Origin: Alphaproteobacteria bacterium
Lineage (GTDB): Bacteria > Pseudomonadota > Alphaproteobacteria > Rhodobacterales > Rhodobacteraceae
DNA length: 64,000 nucleotides
NCBI GenBank assembly: GCA_030427145.1
Contig: JAUHWT010000005.1
Coordinates: forward strand, 186,001 to 250,000
Direction of reading: 5' to 3'
Shown here one piece after another: positions 1-8,908 of this stretch (within the stretch, counting starts at the first letter, position 1; each line of letters starts with the position of its first letter). The notes beneath the pieces were generated by a model, which had not been told where the DNA came from, searched no databases, and was given only the letters and a program-made list of their open reading frames with translations. Position numbers and translations under genes: made by a program.

Positions 1-1
1 A

Positions 2-877
2 GGTGACGATCCGACCAAAATCATGCTTCTGTGCCATATGGATGAGATCGGTTTTCTCGTCAGCCATGTATCGGAACAGGGGTTCATCTATCTCAACCCC
101 GTTGGCGGCTTTGATCCGCGCAACCTGTTTTCGAGAAGGGTCATGGTCTGCACCGATACCGGTGACATAAAAGGCGTGATGAACCCCGGTGGACCACCCG
201 TTCACATCGCCTCCCCCGAAGACCGCAAGAAGGTTCCGGAGGTTACACAGTTCTTCGTGGATGTGGGCCTCGGGGATAAAACCCGTGACGTGGTGAAGGT
301 CGGTGACATGGTGGTCATGGACGAGCCCTTCATCGAAATTGGCGACAAAATCGTCAGCAAAGCGCTCGACAACCGTATCGCCTGCTGGCTGGGCATCGAG
401 GCCATACGCGGCCTTGGCAAAACCAAGCACACAAGCGAAATCCACGTGGCCTTTACATGTCAGGAAGAGGTTGGGCTGCGCGGCGCGCGCACCTCATCCT
501 TTGCCATTCGCCCGGATATCGGCATCGGGGTGGACACGACGCTCGCCTGCGACACGCCCGGCGTACCGGAACAGGACCGGACGACGAAACAGGGCGAGGG
601 TTTTGGCCTGCACGTGCGCGACAGTTCCTTCATCGCGGACCGCGAACTGGTTAAGGAATTTGAGGCACTCGCGCTCAAAAAGAACATCCCTTTCCAGCGC
701 ACCATGCTTCGCGCGGGCGGACAGGACGGCGCCGCGGCCCAGCAGTCGGCCGCGGGAGCCCGGGCCATCGGGATTGTGGTCGGCACCCGTTACATTCATA
801 CGGTTACCGAGATGATCCACAAATCCGATCTGGAGGCCGCAAGGGACATCCTAGTCGCCTATCTCAAGCAGAGCTGA
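2..877 (+). CDS. M42 family aminopeptidase, 5' end outside window
   Basis: This is a zinc (or cobalt) aminopeptidase of the M42 family (glutamyl aminopeptidase/endoglucanase M-like), a cytosolic enzyme that trims N-terminal residues from peptides. The reading frame is open from base 2, before the first ATG at 23, and begins inside the conserved core, so the N-terminal part lies upstream of the window. All family metal and catalytic residues expected in the visible part are there: the His and Asp of LLCHMDEIG, the Asp of SKALDNRIA, the paired Glu of CQEEVGLRGA, the Asp of GIGVDTT and the His of RYIHTVTEMI. It converges on the lipoprotein gene that ends 5 bases further on. Confidence 0.93.
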   Translation, partial: GDDPTKIMLLCHMDEIGFLVSHVSEQGFIYLNPVGGFDPRNLFSRRVMVCTDTGDIKGVMNPGGPPVHIASPEDRKKVPEVTQFFVDVGLGDKTRDVVKVGDMVVMDEPFIEIGDKIVSKALDNRIACWLGIEAIRGLGKTKHTSEIHVAFTCQEEVGLRGARTSSFAIRPDIGIGVDTTLACDTPGVPEQDRTTKQGEGFGLHVRDSSFIADRELVKEFEALALKKNIPFQRTMLRAGGQDGAAAQQSAAGARAIGIVVGTRYIHTVTEMIHKSDLEAARDILVAYLKQS

Positions 878-882
878 CACGG

Positions 883-1419
883 CTAAAACCGGGTCCGTGT
901 GACATAGGGACTGATGAAACCGACCTCGCGGGCAACACCCAGCGCTTGGTCCAAAGCGCCCTGCGACGTAAACGGACCGATGAAAACCCGCCGTCCCAGT
1001 TGCATGACACCTTCCGTCCGAACGCCGTAGCCAAGTGTCAGGAATATGGTCTTGGCTTTTGCCGATGTTTCAAGGCCATTGACCACACCGGCCTGAATGG
1101 CGGTCGGCGGTATACTGCGCTCATCATTCCGGATGGCGAAACCGTCCTGAATTTCCTCCAGCTGATCGGGCAGCACAAGGTCCTCAAACCGCGTGATACA
1201 CCCCTCAGTGACGGTTTTTTGGATCTGACGCGAAAGTTGTGGTGGGTGCTCCCACGATTCGGATGCGTAATCGAACCGAAGCTGGGCGGTAGAACGTCCG
1301 ATCCGTTCCAGCCGCTCGAAATTGGCCAGGCACACTTCCGGATCACGGAACGGACGGGAGTAGCTGCATCCGATAAGAATGGCGGCCAAGGCAGCAAGAA
1401 AACAGGCATTCCGTTTCAT
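883..1419 (-). CDS. SPOR-like lipoprotein, paralogue 1
   Basis: This is a 178-residue predicted lipoprotein of no family I can name. A short hydrophobic leader ends in a lipobox (LIGC, Cys about 18), so it is probably anchored in a membrane facing the periplasm. The last 70 residues look like a SPOR-type repeat domain (RRVFIGPFTSQGALDQALG), a fold that in other proteins binds peptidoglycan. It is closely related to the next gene, which ends or begins 2 bases away: both share the middle AGVV motif and the C-terminal GRR-hydrophobic-GPF core. The pair looks like a tandem duplication transcribed together away from argB. SPOR assignment is by motif only. Confidence 0.8.
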   Translation of the reverse strand: MKRNACFLAALAAILIGCSYSRPFRDPEVCLANFERLERIGRSTAQLRFDYASESWEHPPQLSRQIQKTVTEGCITRFEDLVLPDQLEEIQDGFAIRNDERSIPPTAIQAGVVNGLETSAKAKTIFLTLGYGVRTEGVMQLGRRVFIGPFTSQGALDQALGVAREVGFISPYVTRTRF

Positions 1420-1421
1420 GG

Positions 1422-1955
1422 TCAGAACCTTGCCGGATAGGGGGCGACAAAGCCGGCCTGCCGGGCGAGATCCATGGCCTGGTCCAGTTCCTCACGCGTG
1501 TCGAAAGGTCCGAGGTAAATTCGGCGGCCAAGCCCGGCAGCGCCGACGGAGCGGGCGCGGATGCCGCGATCGATGAAAAACTGTTTGGCCTGATCATCCA
1601 CCGCCATGTCGGTCACGACACCGGCATGCACGCTGATTGGACTGATGGGGGTGGCGCCGCTAACAGGCGCCGGGTCGGGAAGCGAAGCCGCACCGGCCAG
1701 ATCATCCGCATTCGTCAGGCAACCGGCCTGGCGCAGACGGTTCGCCTCAAAGGCCAGTTCCGGCTGCACGGTCATGCGATCGCGAAAACCCGATGGCGTG
1801 GACATGGTGTCCTCGACCAGATCGTAGTTCCGGAACAGAAACTCGCAGCCGCCCGTACCCGCCGGAGGCGGTGGCCCGCCCTCTCCGCCGGGTGTCACGG
1901 TGCAGGCTCCAAGTCCAATACAGACCATAACGGACGGTATTACGCTGCTCTTCAT
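1422..1955 (-). CDS. SPOR-like lipoprotein, paralogue 2
   Basis: This 177-residue predicted lipoprotein is the upstream member of a tandem pair. The leader ends in GLGAC (Cys about 18), followed by a Gly/Pro-rich linker that is common after a lipidated cysteine. The C-terminal 70 residues carry a SPOR-like core (GRRIYLGPFDTREELDQAM) that lines up with paralogue 1. Two cysteines in the middle (around GGCEF and AGCLTN) are matched by cysteines in the paralogue and could form a disulfide in the periplasm. It is transcribed divergently from argB across about 100 bases. Function is unknown; an envelope or cell-wall role is inferred from the lipobox and SPOR-like end. Confidence 0.8.
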   Translation of the reverse strand: MKSSVIPSVMVCIGLGACTVTPGGEGGPPPPAGTGGCEFLFRNYDLVEDTMSTPSGFRDRMTVQPELAFEANRLRQAGCLTNADDLAGAASLPDPAPVSGATPISPISVHAGVVTDMAVDDQAKQFFIDRGIRARSVGAAGLGRRIYLGPFDTREELDQAMDLARQAGFVAPYPARF

Positions 1956-2063
1956 GGCTCAGGCCTCCTTGTCCTGATGTCACGGGAGTAGTATTCCGCC
2001 TCATCGCTGCAAGGGCAACTCGCAATAACGGCATCGGCACAGAACATGAATTTGGGGAACGGT

Positions 2064-2963
2064 ATGGAAAAATCCGGGTCGGACTGGGAAACAAATGTGG
2101 CGACGGCCAAAACACTGGCGGAAGCCCTGCCCTACCTGCAGCGCTATGACGGCGAAACGATTGTCGTGAAATTCGGCGGCAACGCCATGAAGGACGACGA
2201 TACGCTCAGCAACTTCGCCCGGGACATTGTCCTGATGAAACAGTGCAATATCCATCCGATTGTCGTTCACGGCGGCGGGCCGATGATCAATGACATGCTG
2301 GAACGGCTGAACATCAAGTCGGAATTCATCGACGGCAAACGCGTCTCCGATGAGCGGGTTGTGGAGATTGCCGAGATGGTTCTGTCCGGCCGGGTCAATA
2401 AACGCATAGTTCAGGCCATCAATGACGAGGGCGGCCAGGGTGTCGGCCTGTCCGGAAAGGATGCGAACCTGATGATCTGCGAAAAGGACATCCGCACCGA
2501 TATCCGCGACGGCAAGGAGGTTGGCATCGACCTCGGTTTTGTTGGCAAACCGGTAGAGATCAACCCGGGTATCCTTGAGGAATTTCTGCATTCCGACTTC
2601 ATCCCCGTGGTCGCGCCGATAGGGATGGGGCGCGAGGGTGAGACCTATAACGTCAATGGCGACACCGCCGCCGGTGCAATTGCCGCCGGGCTCAAGGCCG
2701 CGCGGTTCCTGCTGCTGACGGATGTGGCGGGTGTGAAGGATTCCGATGGGAATGTCCTGACACACCTCACGGCGGATGACGTGCGGACCCTCACCTCAAC
2801 CGGTGTGATTTCCGGCGGCATGATTCCCAAGACCCAAACCGCACTCGCCGCCATTGAGGGTGGTGTTCGGGCGGTGGTGATTTTGGACGGGCGCACGCCC
2901 CATGCCACGCTGCTGGAGCTGTTTACGGAACATGGCGCCGGGACCCTGATCAGGGGAAGTTGA
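2064..2963 (+). CDS. argB: Acetylglutamate kinase
   Basis: ArgB phosphorylates N-acetyl-L-glutamate with ATP, the second step of arginine biosynthesis. The amino-acid-kinase motifs are clear: KFGGNAM at about 36-42, HGGGP at 69-73, [16 protein letters not shown], and the nucleotide-binding end DVAGVKD and SGGMIPK. The 299 residues match the family. I chose the ATG at 2064 over the in-frame ATG at 2046 because GGGGAACGG lies just upstream and homologues begin close to this residue. The gene stands alone, divergent from the lipoprotein pair, and is followed 45 bases later by the hydroxylase gene on the same strand. Confidence 0.96.
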   Translation: MEKSGSDWETNVATAKTLAEALPYLQRYDGETIVVKFGGNAMKDDDTLSNFARDIVLMKQCNIHPIVVHGGGPMINDMLERLNIKSEFIDGKRVSDERVVEIAEMVLSGRVNKRIVQAINDEGGQGVGLSGKDANLMICEKDIRTDIRDGKEVGIDLGFVGKPVEINPGILEEFLHSDFIPVVAPIGMGREGETYNVNGDTAAGAIAAGLKAARFLLLTDVAGVKDSDGNVLTHLTADDVRTLTSTGVISGGMIPKTQTALAAIEGGVRAVVILDGRTPHATLLELFTEHGAGTLIRGS

Positions 2964-3008
2964 ACCCGCGTGTATTGACCTGGCCCCGTTCTTGGGGACT
3001 TTGACAGG

Positions 3009-3803
3009 ATGGAAAACGAAGCTGTCATTCGTCTGGGTGTGTTTCTGGGACTGTTTGTCATTCTGGCATCGGTGGAGACCTTTGCTCCCCGGCGGCCCCG
3101 CAAACAGACCAGGGCGCGGCGCTGGTTCACAAACTGGGGCATCGTCATTTTGGACAGCCTGACGCTCCGCCTGATGGCTTTTGCCCTGCCACTCCTGGCG
3201 GTAGGGGCAGCGCTTGACGCATCGGCGCGCGGCTGGGGGCTGTTCAACGCGCTCGACTGGCCGCAGGCGGTTGAGGTTCTGATCTGTGTGCTCGCCCTGG
3301 ATCTCGCCATCTGGGCACAGCATCTGGCAACGCACAAGATACCGCTGCTCTGGCGTCTGCATCAGGTGCATCATGCGGATGTGGATATCGACGTGACCAG
3401 CGCGATCCGGTTTCACCCCATTGAAATCGCTTTGTCGATGCTGCTGAAAATCGGGCTTGTCTACCTTTTGGGCGCGTCGGCGCTGGCCGTCATTCTTTTT
3501 GAGATCATGCTCAATGGTATGGCCATGTTCAATCATTCGAACATTAAACTGCCCGACCGCGTGGACCGGGTGCTGCGCCAGGTGGTGGTGACGCCGGACA
3601 TGCACCGCGTTCACCACTCGGTTCATCGCGACGAGCACGACAGCAATTACGGATTTTCGCTCTCGATCTGGGACCGCATGTTCCGCACCTACATACCGCA
3701 GCCGCGCGAGGGGCATGAAGGGATGAAGACCGGCCTGCGTTGGCAGGATGACCGGCCGGGCCGTTTGGGCTGGTCCCTCATGCTGCCGTTCCGGTCAAAA
3801 TGA
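3009..3803 (+). CDS. Sterol desaturase/fatty acid hydroxylase family membrane protein
   Basis: This 264-residue membrane enzyme belongs to the fatty acid hydroxylase superfamily, di-iron proteins that hydroxylate or desaturate lipids. Histidine boxes are in family order: HLATH (105-109), LHQVHH (118-122), FHP (135-137), FNHSN (175-179) and HRVHH followed by H206 and H210. Hydrophobic segments lie near 8-24, 52-70, 88-105 and 145-172. The substrate cannot be read from the sequence; ornithine lipid, carotenoid or fatty acid are possible. Its stop overlaps the start of the ferredoxin-like gene by ATGA, so the two are translationally coupled. Confidence 0.88.
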   Translation: MENEAVIRLGVFLGLFVILASVETFAPRRPRKQTRARRWFTNWGIVILDSLTLRLMAFALPLLAVGAALDASARGWGLFNALDWPQAVEVLICVLALDLAIWAQHLATHKIPLLWRLHQVHHADVDIDVTSAIRFHPIEIALSMLLKIGLVYLLGASALAVILFEIMLNGMAMFNHSNIKLPDRVDRVLRQVVVTPDMHRVHHSVHRDEHDSNYGFSLSIWDRMFRTYIPQPREGHEGMKTGLRWQDDRPGRLGWSLMLPFRSK

Positions 3804-4453
3804 ATCTGACGGAAATTACGGAAGCCGCGAACAATAGCGGGCTCGATGTGCTCGGCGTTTTTCATGTGCGGGATGATGACCCCGTTCCAGAGGGTTCAAA
3901 GAGTATGGTCATGCTCGGGCCAAACGGACGTGAATTCTGGGATGTCTTTAGCGCCTCGGCGGAATACCTGGACGGTCAGGCGGACCCGGTGGACAGATGG
4001 TCCCTGCGCGTCATCGGAGGGCTGGCGGACAACCTCGGGGGCAGCGCTCTTTTTCCCTTTGGGGGCCCGCCCTGGCTTCCGTTCATTTCCTGGGCACAAC
4101 GGGCCGGAGCCTGGTCATCGCCGGTCGGGCTCCTTGTCCATCACCGCTACGGGCTCTTCGTCTCCTATCGCGGGGCCCTCGCGTTACCTTACGAAATCGA
4201 CATTCCGGCTGAGCCCGTCCGACCGTGCGACACCTGCGGGAAGCCCTGTCTGACCGCCTGTCCCGTTTCGGCATTAACGGAGGACGGTTATGACACTGAG
4301 GCCTGCCACGCCTGGCTCGATCAGCCGGAGGGACACGATTGCATGTCGAGGGGCTGCGCCGTGCGCCGCGCCTGTCCGGTCGGACAATATCGACGGCAGG
4401 ACGCACAATCAGCCTTCCACATGGCCGCATTTCATGGCACGGAAGGCACATGA
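3800..4453 (+). CDS. 4Fe-4S ferredoxin-like protein
   Basis: This 217-residue protein carries one clear iron-sulfur motif, CxxCxxxCxxxCP, at C143, C146, C150 and C154, followed by further cysteines at C169, C181, C186 and C192 that could bind a second cluster (GCAVRRACPVG resembles the end of a second set). The arrangement resembles the C-terminal half of epoxyqueuosine reductase-type proteins, but the B12-binding part is absent. The N-terminal 140 residues show no motif I recognise. It overlaps the hydroxylase upstream and the phosphatase downstream by 4 bases each, so it may be an electron donor or partner of one of these. Role inferred only from context. Confidence 0.8.
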   Translation: MNLTEITEAANNSGLDVLGVFHVRDDDPVPEGSKSMVMLGPNGREFWDVFSASAEYLDGQADPVDRWSLRVIGGLADNLGGSALFPFGGPPWLPFISWAQRAGAWSSPVGLLVHHRYGLFVSYRGALALPYEIDIPAEPVRPCDTCGKPCLTACPVSALTEDGYDTEACHAWLDQPEGHDCMSRGCAVRRACPVGQYRRQDAQSAFHMAAFHGTEGT

Positions 4454-4956
4454 AACGTCTTATTCTCGTACGACATGCCAAGTCGAGCTGGGTCAATCCC
4501 GACCAGCGCGACATCGACCGCCCGCTGAACAAACGTGGTGTCCGCAGTGCCGGCCTGATCGGCCGCTGGCTGAAGAAAAAAGGCCACCTGCCCCAGAATG
4601 CGGTGGTTTCGTCAGCGCAGAGGACACGCCAGACGTGGGATGGCATTACGGCTGAGATCGGCGAGGTTCCGGCGGAATATTCACCGGAACTCTACCACTG
4701 CACCGCGGAAAAAATTCTTGAGCACCTGCGCGGGCAAACAGCTGACACGGTTCTGCTTCTGGCCCATCAGCCTGGGATAGGGGATTTCGCCCAGCGCGCC
4801 CTGCCCGAGCATCCCAAAGACGGGGAGTTCCATCGTTATCCAACCGGAGCAACGTCCATCATCGATTTCGATGTGAAGAACTGGTCGAAAATCGATTGGG
4901 AAAGTGGCGTTCTTGTCGACTTCATCTATCCGCGGGCGCTCGATAAATCGCGTTAG
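4450..4956 (+). CDS. SixA-type histidine phosphatase
   Basis: This 168-residue protein is a small histidine-phosphatase-superfamily member like SixA, which in E. coli removes phosphate from phosphohistidine proteins. The catalytic RHA motif is at residues 8-10 (LILVRHAKSSW), the second Arg is in SSAQRTRQTW, and the second catalytic His is in LLLAHQPGIGDF. The start at 4450 gives an ATGA overlap with the ferredoxin-like gene; longer readings would run through that gene in another frame. The substrate is unknown. It sits third in a run of four co-directional genes with almost no spacing. Confidence 0.9.
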   Translation: MKRLILVRHAKSSWVNPDQRDIDRPLNKRGVRSAGLIGRWLKKKGHLPQNAVVSSAQRTRQTWDGITAEIGEVPAEYSPELYHCTAEKILEHLRGQTADTVLLLAHQPGIGDFAQRALPEHPKDGEFHRYPTGATSIIDFDVKNWSKIDWESGVLVDFIYPRALDKSR

Positions 4957-4971
4957 GGCAACAGGGGTTTC

Positions 4972-6174
4972 ATGAAACCTCCCAAAACCTGTGACACCCT
5001 GATCATCGGCGCCGGGGCGGCTGGAATGATGTGCGCGGCCCATGCGGCGGCACGCGGCGCCCACGTGGCCCTGATCGATCATGCCAAATCGCCTGGAGAG
5101 AAGATCCGTATCTCCGGCGGGGGGCGGTGTAATTTCACCAACCTGAACTGTGGGCCAGGCAATTTTATCTCCCGCAACCGCCACTTCGCCAAATCGGCGC
5201 TGCGCCGGTATACCCAACACGATTTTGTGGCTCTTGTTCGCGACTACGGCATTGCCTTCCACGAGAAGAAACTCGGCCAGCTTTTTTGCGACAGTTCCGC
5301 GAGGGACATCATCTCCATGCTGCGCCAGGAGATGGAAAAAACCGGCGCGCAACTCATCCTGAACTGTCCCGTGCAGGACGTGCAGCGCAGTGGCGACGGC
5401 TGGGCAGTATCCACGGGACAGGGGCAAATCACCTGCCGGCATCTGGTGATCGCGACGGGAGGCAAATCCATTCCCAAAATGGGCGCAACGGATTTCGGTT
5501 ACCGGATTGCGACGAAGTTCGGGCTGGATATCGTGCCCACGGCAGCGGGGCTCGTGCCTCTCACATTCGGGCCTGATTTTCTCGACAGTTTCAAACCACT
5601 AGCCGGTGTGGCGCTCGACGCGCGTGCCAGTAGTGGCCGGACCGCGTTTGAAGAAGCGGTCTTATTCACCCACCGCGGGCTTTCCGGCCCGGCGATTCTG
5701 CAGATCTCCTCATATTGGCACGAAGGCGATCCGTTTCAGATCGATCTCCTGCCCGGCCATGACGCCTTCGAACTCTTGCGTCGCGACCGGCAGGCCCAAG
5801 GAGGCAAGACGCTTTCGAATGTCCTTGCCCGGCATCTGCCCAACCGCCTGGCCGCACATCTTGGGGAAGGCCACGGCCGTATCGGCGACCTCGGCAACGA
5901 CCGTTTGCGCGTGATTGCGGACGATCTGAACCGCTGGGTTATCCGGCCCACGGGTTCGGAAGGCTACCGCACCGCCGAGGTTACCCTGGGCGGCGTCGAC
6001 ACGAGGGGGCTCAATTCAAACACAATGGAAGCGACCTCTGTCCCCAATCTCTATTTCATCGGAGAGGTTGTGGATGTGACCGGCTGGCTCGGTGGTTACA
6101 ACTTCCAGTGGGCCTGGTCCTCCGGCTGGGCGGCGGGCACGGCCATCGCTGAAAAGTGCCAAGCCGCGCTGTAG
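4972..6174 (+). CDS. HI0933/YhiN family FAD-dependent flavoprotein
   Basis: This 400-residue protein is a flavoprotein of the HI0933/BaiN family. The FAD Rossmann motif is at about 10-20 (LIIGAGAAGMM), followed by the family signature SGGGRCNFTN near residue 50 and the C-terminal FAD-closing motif GYNFQWAWSSGWAAG. Length is normal for the family. The physiological reaction of this family is poorly defined in Proteobacteria; one gut homologue (BaiN) acts on bile-acid intermediates, which should not be transferred here. It follows the phosphatase gene by 15 bases and is probably the last gene of the cluster that starts at 3009. Confidence 0.92.
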   Translation: MKPPKTCDTLIIGAGAAGMMCAAHAAARGAHVALIDHAKSPGEKIRISGGGRCNFTNLNCGPGNFISRNRHFAKSALRRYTQHDFVALVRDYGIAFHEKKLGQLFCDSSARDIISMLRQEMEKTGAQLILNCPVQDVQRSGDGWAVSTGQGQITCRHLVIATGGKSIPKMGATDFGYRIATKFGLDIVPTAAGLVPLTFGPDFLDSFKPLAGVALDARASSGRTAFEEAVLFTHRGLSGPAILQISSYWHEGDPFQIDLLPGHDAFELLRRDRQAQGGKTLSNVLARHLPNRLAAHLGEGHGRIGDLGNDRLRVIADDLNRWVIRPTGSEGYRTAEVTLGGVDTRGLNSNTMEATSVPNLYFIGEVVDVTGWLGGYNFQWAWSSGWAAGTAIAEKCQAAL

Positions 6175-6262
6175 AAATCCTGAGAGATCTGGCCGAAAAA
6201 CAACCTTTGAAAACATGATGCTTTACGGCATAAGCACGGCACCCTGAATTGAGGACCAGAAA

Positions 6263-7555
6263 ATGCACGATATACGCGCAATTCGCGAGACACCGGACGC
6301 ATTCGATGCGGCTTTGAGACGACTGGGCGCACAGCCCATGTCCGAAACAATTCTGTCTCTGGACGAATCGCGCCGGTCCAAAATCCGGGCGGCGGAACAG
6401 GCACTTGCCGACCGCAACGCCGCGTCAAAGCAGGTGGGTGCCGCCAAAGCCCGTGGGGACGAGGATGAGTTCCAGCGGCTGCGTGCCATCGTTCAGGACA
6501 GCAAGACGGAAATCGCCCGCCTGGAGGAAGAGGCAAAGACCGAGGACACACGGCTGAACGAGCTGCTCATGGGCCTGCCCAACCTGCCGATGGATGATGT
6601 TCCGGACGGTGAGGACGAAAACGACAACGTGGAAATCCACCGCTGGGGCAACCCGCGCAATTTCGATTTCGATCCGGTGGAGCATTTTGAAATCCCAGGC
6701 GCAAAGCCCGGTTTCGATTTCGACGCCGCGGGCCGCCTTTCGGGGAGCCGGTTCGTGGTTTTGAAAGGCGCTATGATCCGTCTGCACCGTGCGCTCGCGC
6801 AGTTCATGCTCGACACCCATGTCGACACTCATGGCCTGACTGAGGTCTGGACACCCGTGCTCGTGCGCGAGGAAGCGATGTACGGCACTGGACAGTTGCC
6901 GAAGTTTGGCGAGGACAGCTATCAGACCACCAATGGCTGGTGGCTGATTCCGACGTCCGAGGTCACGCTGACAAACCTTGTGGCGGGCCAGATCCTTGAG
7001 GATGCGCAGCTGCCAATGCGAATGACCACGCACAGCCAATGCTTCCGCTCGGAAGCGGGCAGCGCCGGACGCGATACAGCCGGAATGCTGCGTCAGCATC
7101 AGTTCGAGAAGGTCGAAATGGTTTCGATCACGCGCCCGGAAAACAGCCGCGCGGAACTCGACCGGATGACGGAATGCGCCCAGGCCATTCTGGAGGCGCT
7201 GGAACTGCCCTACCGAACGGTGGTTCTTGCCACGGGGGATATGGGTTTCGGATCAAGGCGCACCCACGACATTGAGGTCTGGCTGCCCGGACAGAACACC
7301 TATCGCGAGATCAGTTCCTGCTCCGTCTGCGGCGATTTTCAGGCCCGTCGCATGAACGCCCGTTTCCGCCGCGAGGAAGGAGCAAAACCGGAATTCGTCC
7401 ACACGCTCAACGGCTCCGGCGTTGCGGTCGGTCGCTGTCTGATTGCGGTTCTGGAAAATGGCCAGCAGGCGGATGGTTCGATCACGCTGCCTGCGGCGTT
7501 GCACCGCTATCTCGGCGGCAAGACGGGCATTAACGCGGATGGCAACCTGATCTGA
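6263..7555 (+). CDS. serS: Seryl-tRNA synthetase
   Basis: SerS charges tRNA-Ser (and tRNA-Sec) with serine in the cytoplasm. The 430-residue protein has the N-terminal antiparallel coiled-coil arm (about 30-100, rich in Arg, Ala and Glu) that grips the long variable arm of tRNA-Ser, then a class II catalytic core with motif 2 ([20 protein letters not shown]) and motif 3 ([19 protein letters not shown]). The start is the first ATG and is followed by the usual [11 protein letters not shown] beginning. The gene stands alone, with an 88-base upstream gap containing no sign of a T-box, and its end faces the DUF2306 gene. Confidence 0.97.
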   Translation: MHDIRAIRETPDAFDAALRRLGAQPMSETILSLDESRRSKIRAAEQALADRNAASKQVGAAKARGDEDEFQRLRAIVQDSKTEIARLEEEAKTEDTRLNELLMGLPNLPMDDVPDGEDENDNVEIHRWGNPRNFDFDPVEHFEIPGAKPGFDFDAAGRLSGSRFVVLKGAMIRLHRALAQFMLDTHVDTHGLTEVWTPVLVREEAMYGTGQLPKFGEDSYQTTNGWWLIPTSEVTLTNLVAGQILEDAQLPMRMTTHSQCFRSEAGSAGRDTAGMLRQHQFEKVEMVSITRPENSRAELDRMTECAQAILEALELPYRTVVLATGDMGFGSRRTHDIEVWLPGQNTYREISSCSVCGDFQARRMNARFRREEGAKPEFVHTLNGSGVAVGRCLIAVLENGQQADGSITLPAALHRYLGGKTGINADGNLI

Positions 7556-7602
7556 ACGGACACTTGGAGGCGGTCGGCGGGACATCGCGCCGTACGCACC
7601 CG

Positions 7603-8226
7603 TCACTCCAGACTGCGCGCGATCGGCACCGGTCGGCGCCGGATAAGCCATTGCGCAAGGACAAGGTTCGGCAGCCAGCACAACCAGGCAACCCAGTTCG
7701 ACGCCTCGGCATATGTCATTCCGAACCCGAAAAAGAAAACCGGCAGCATCAACCGGAGGGTCACCGCCGCAAATGTGAGCGCGAAGGAACGCATCATCCA
7801 TTTGCGGTGTTCGCTGAAGTTGCGCGTCCGTGCCTGAAATATCCCAAACGCCGTCGTTGCCAACCAGGCCAGAGCAAGCGTCCCGAAACCGAGCGCGGCA
7901 ACAGGCCGGTTCGCGGCGCCCCCCACTGACAGCACCAGGCCACCCACACCTCCGGCCAGAACCACAAATCCGTAAATGCGCCCGTTCCAGCGGTGCAACC
8001 AGGGGCGGCCTGTCCGAAGTTCCGGGAAAAACTGCATCGCCCCGGTCGCCAGCGCCACTGGTGCGGCAACCACATGAGCGGCAAACGCCGTCCCGCGCAG
8101 ATCAATATGCCCGATCATGTCCGGGAACGCGCCCGACAGTCCAAGTGCCACAAACCTGTAGGAAACCAGCGCCACCAGAAAACTGAGCGCAGCCATAAGT
8201 CGCATGGGGAAAAGCGCGGGTTTCAT
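7603..8226 (-). CDS. DUF2306 family membrane protein
   Basis: This 207-residue integral membrane protein matches the DUF2306 pattern: about five or six hydrophobic segments, a conserved His in the second (FAAHVVAAP), the motif RPWLHRWNGRIYGF between helices, and NFSEHRKWMMRSFALT near the fourth. The histidines could bind haem or metal, but the family is uncharacterised. It is transcribed divergently from the TetR regulator at 8305, and the gap between them holds two matched inverted repeats. The likely reading is that the TetR protein represses this gene and itself. The signal the regulator responds to is unknown. Confidence 0.85.
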   Translation of the reverse strand: MKPALFPMRLMAALSFLVALVSYRFVALGLSGAFPDMIGHIDLRGTAFAAHVVAAPVALATGAMQFFPELRTGRPWLHRWNGRIYGFVVLAGGVGGLVLSVGGAANRPVAALGFGTLALAWLATTAFGIFQARTRNFSEHRKWMMRSFALTFAAVTLRLMLPVFFFGFGMTYAEASNWVAWLCWLPNLVLAQWLIRRRPVPIARSLE

Positions 8227-8241
8227 GGTCGAACCTCCATC

Positions 8242-8285
8242 AACTTGACAGTGTCAATATTGGATTTACTTGACACTGTCAAGTT
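8242..8285. promoter_or_regulatory. Double TetR-type operator between divergent genes
   Basis: Two 16-bp sequences, AACTTGACAGTGTCAA (8242-8257) and TTGACACTGTCAAGTT (8270-8285), are exact reverse complements of each other, 28 bp apart centre to centre. Each is itself a palindrome (TTGACA-N-TGTCAA). This is the form expected for two operator sites for a dimeric TetR repressor. The right site ends 19 bases before the regulator's ATG, the left site 15 bases before the membrane protein's ATG, so both could be blocked together. Assignment to the neighbouring TetR is inferred from position. Confidence 0.85.
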
Positions 8286-8304
8286 ATTTGGGGAAACGGG
8301 CCTT

Positions 8305-8904
8305 ATGACCGCATCAACCGACAAAAAACCGCATCATCATGGAGACCTCCGACGCGCCCTTGTGAAAGCCGGCATGGAACTGATCCGGGAAAAGGGCCGC
8401 GCCGGCCTGAGCCTTCGGGCCTGCGCGGCGCGGGTTGGCGTGTCCCACGCGGCGCCAAAACACCATTTCGGCAACCTGTCAGGCCTGCTCGGCGCCATCG
8501 CGCTTCAGGGCTTCGAGGATTTTTCGAAAAGCATGATTGAAGCGCGGGAAAAGGCCAGCGGCAATCCCCGCGACCGCCTGATTGCAATCGCGCACGGATA
8601 CGAAGCGTTTGCGGAGGAAAACCCCGACCTGCTTCAGCTCATGTTCAGCGGCGAGGTCACATTTCCCGACACGCCACGTCTGCAACCTCCCGCCTTTGAC
8701 GTTCTGGTGGAACCCTGTGCCCCGTTTGAACCGGTATCCGACACACCTTACAGCACCGAGATCATGATCTGGTCCCTTGTCCACGGGCTGGTGATGCTCG
8801 GCCGGGGTCGCGGGTTTTCGCCCGCGAAATTGCCAGGCGGCAGACCCTCGTTCGCCGATATTCTGCCCGATCTGAAATTGCGCGATCCTGAAAGTCGAAA
8901 CTGA
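8305..8904 (+). CDS. TetR/AcrR family regulator
   Basis: This 199-residue protein is a TetR-type transcription regulator. The N-terminal helix-turn-helix is clear at about 10-55 (GDLRRALVKAGMELI, then GLSLRACAARVGVSHAAPKHHFG), and the C-terminal part resembles the WHG-type ligand domain (IAIAHGYEAFAEENPDLLQLMFSG). The reading frame is open further upstream, but the ATG at 8305 gives a normal N-terminus and leaves the operator pair outside the coding region. It probably represses itself and the divergent DUF2306 gene. Its ligand cannot be predicted from sequence. Confidence 0.93.
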   Translation: MTASTDKKPHHHGDLRRALVKAGMELIREKGRAGLSLRACAARVGVSHAAPKHHFGNLSGLLGAIALQGFEDFSKSMIEAREKASGNPRDRLIAIAHGYEAFAEENPDLLQLMFSGEVTFPDTPRLQPPAFDVLVEPCAPFEPVSDTPYSTEIMIWSLVHGLVMLGRGRGFSPAKLPGGRPSFADILPDLKLRDPESRN

Positions 8905-8908
8905 AAAA

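Noticed and set aside
2001-2765. A 254-codon open frame on the minus strand
   Set aside because: It is antisense to argB and has no recognisable domain.
6175-6262. T-box or similar leader before serS
   Set aside because: The gap is only 88 bases, with no T-box sequence and no terminator hairpin.
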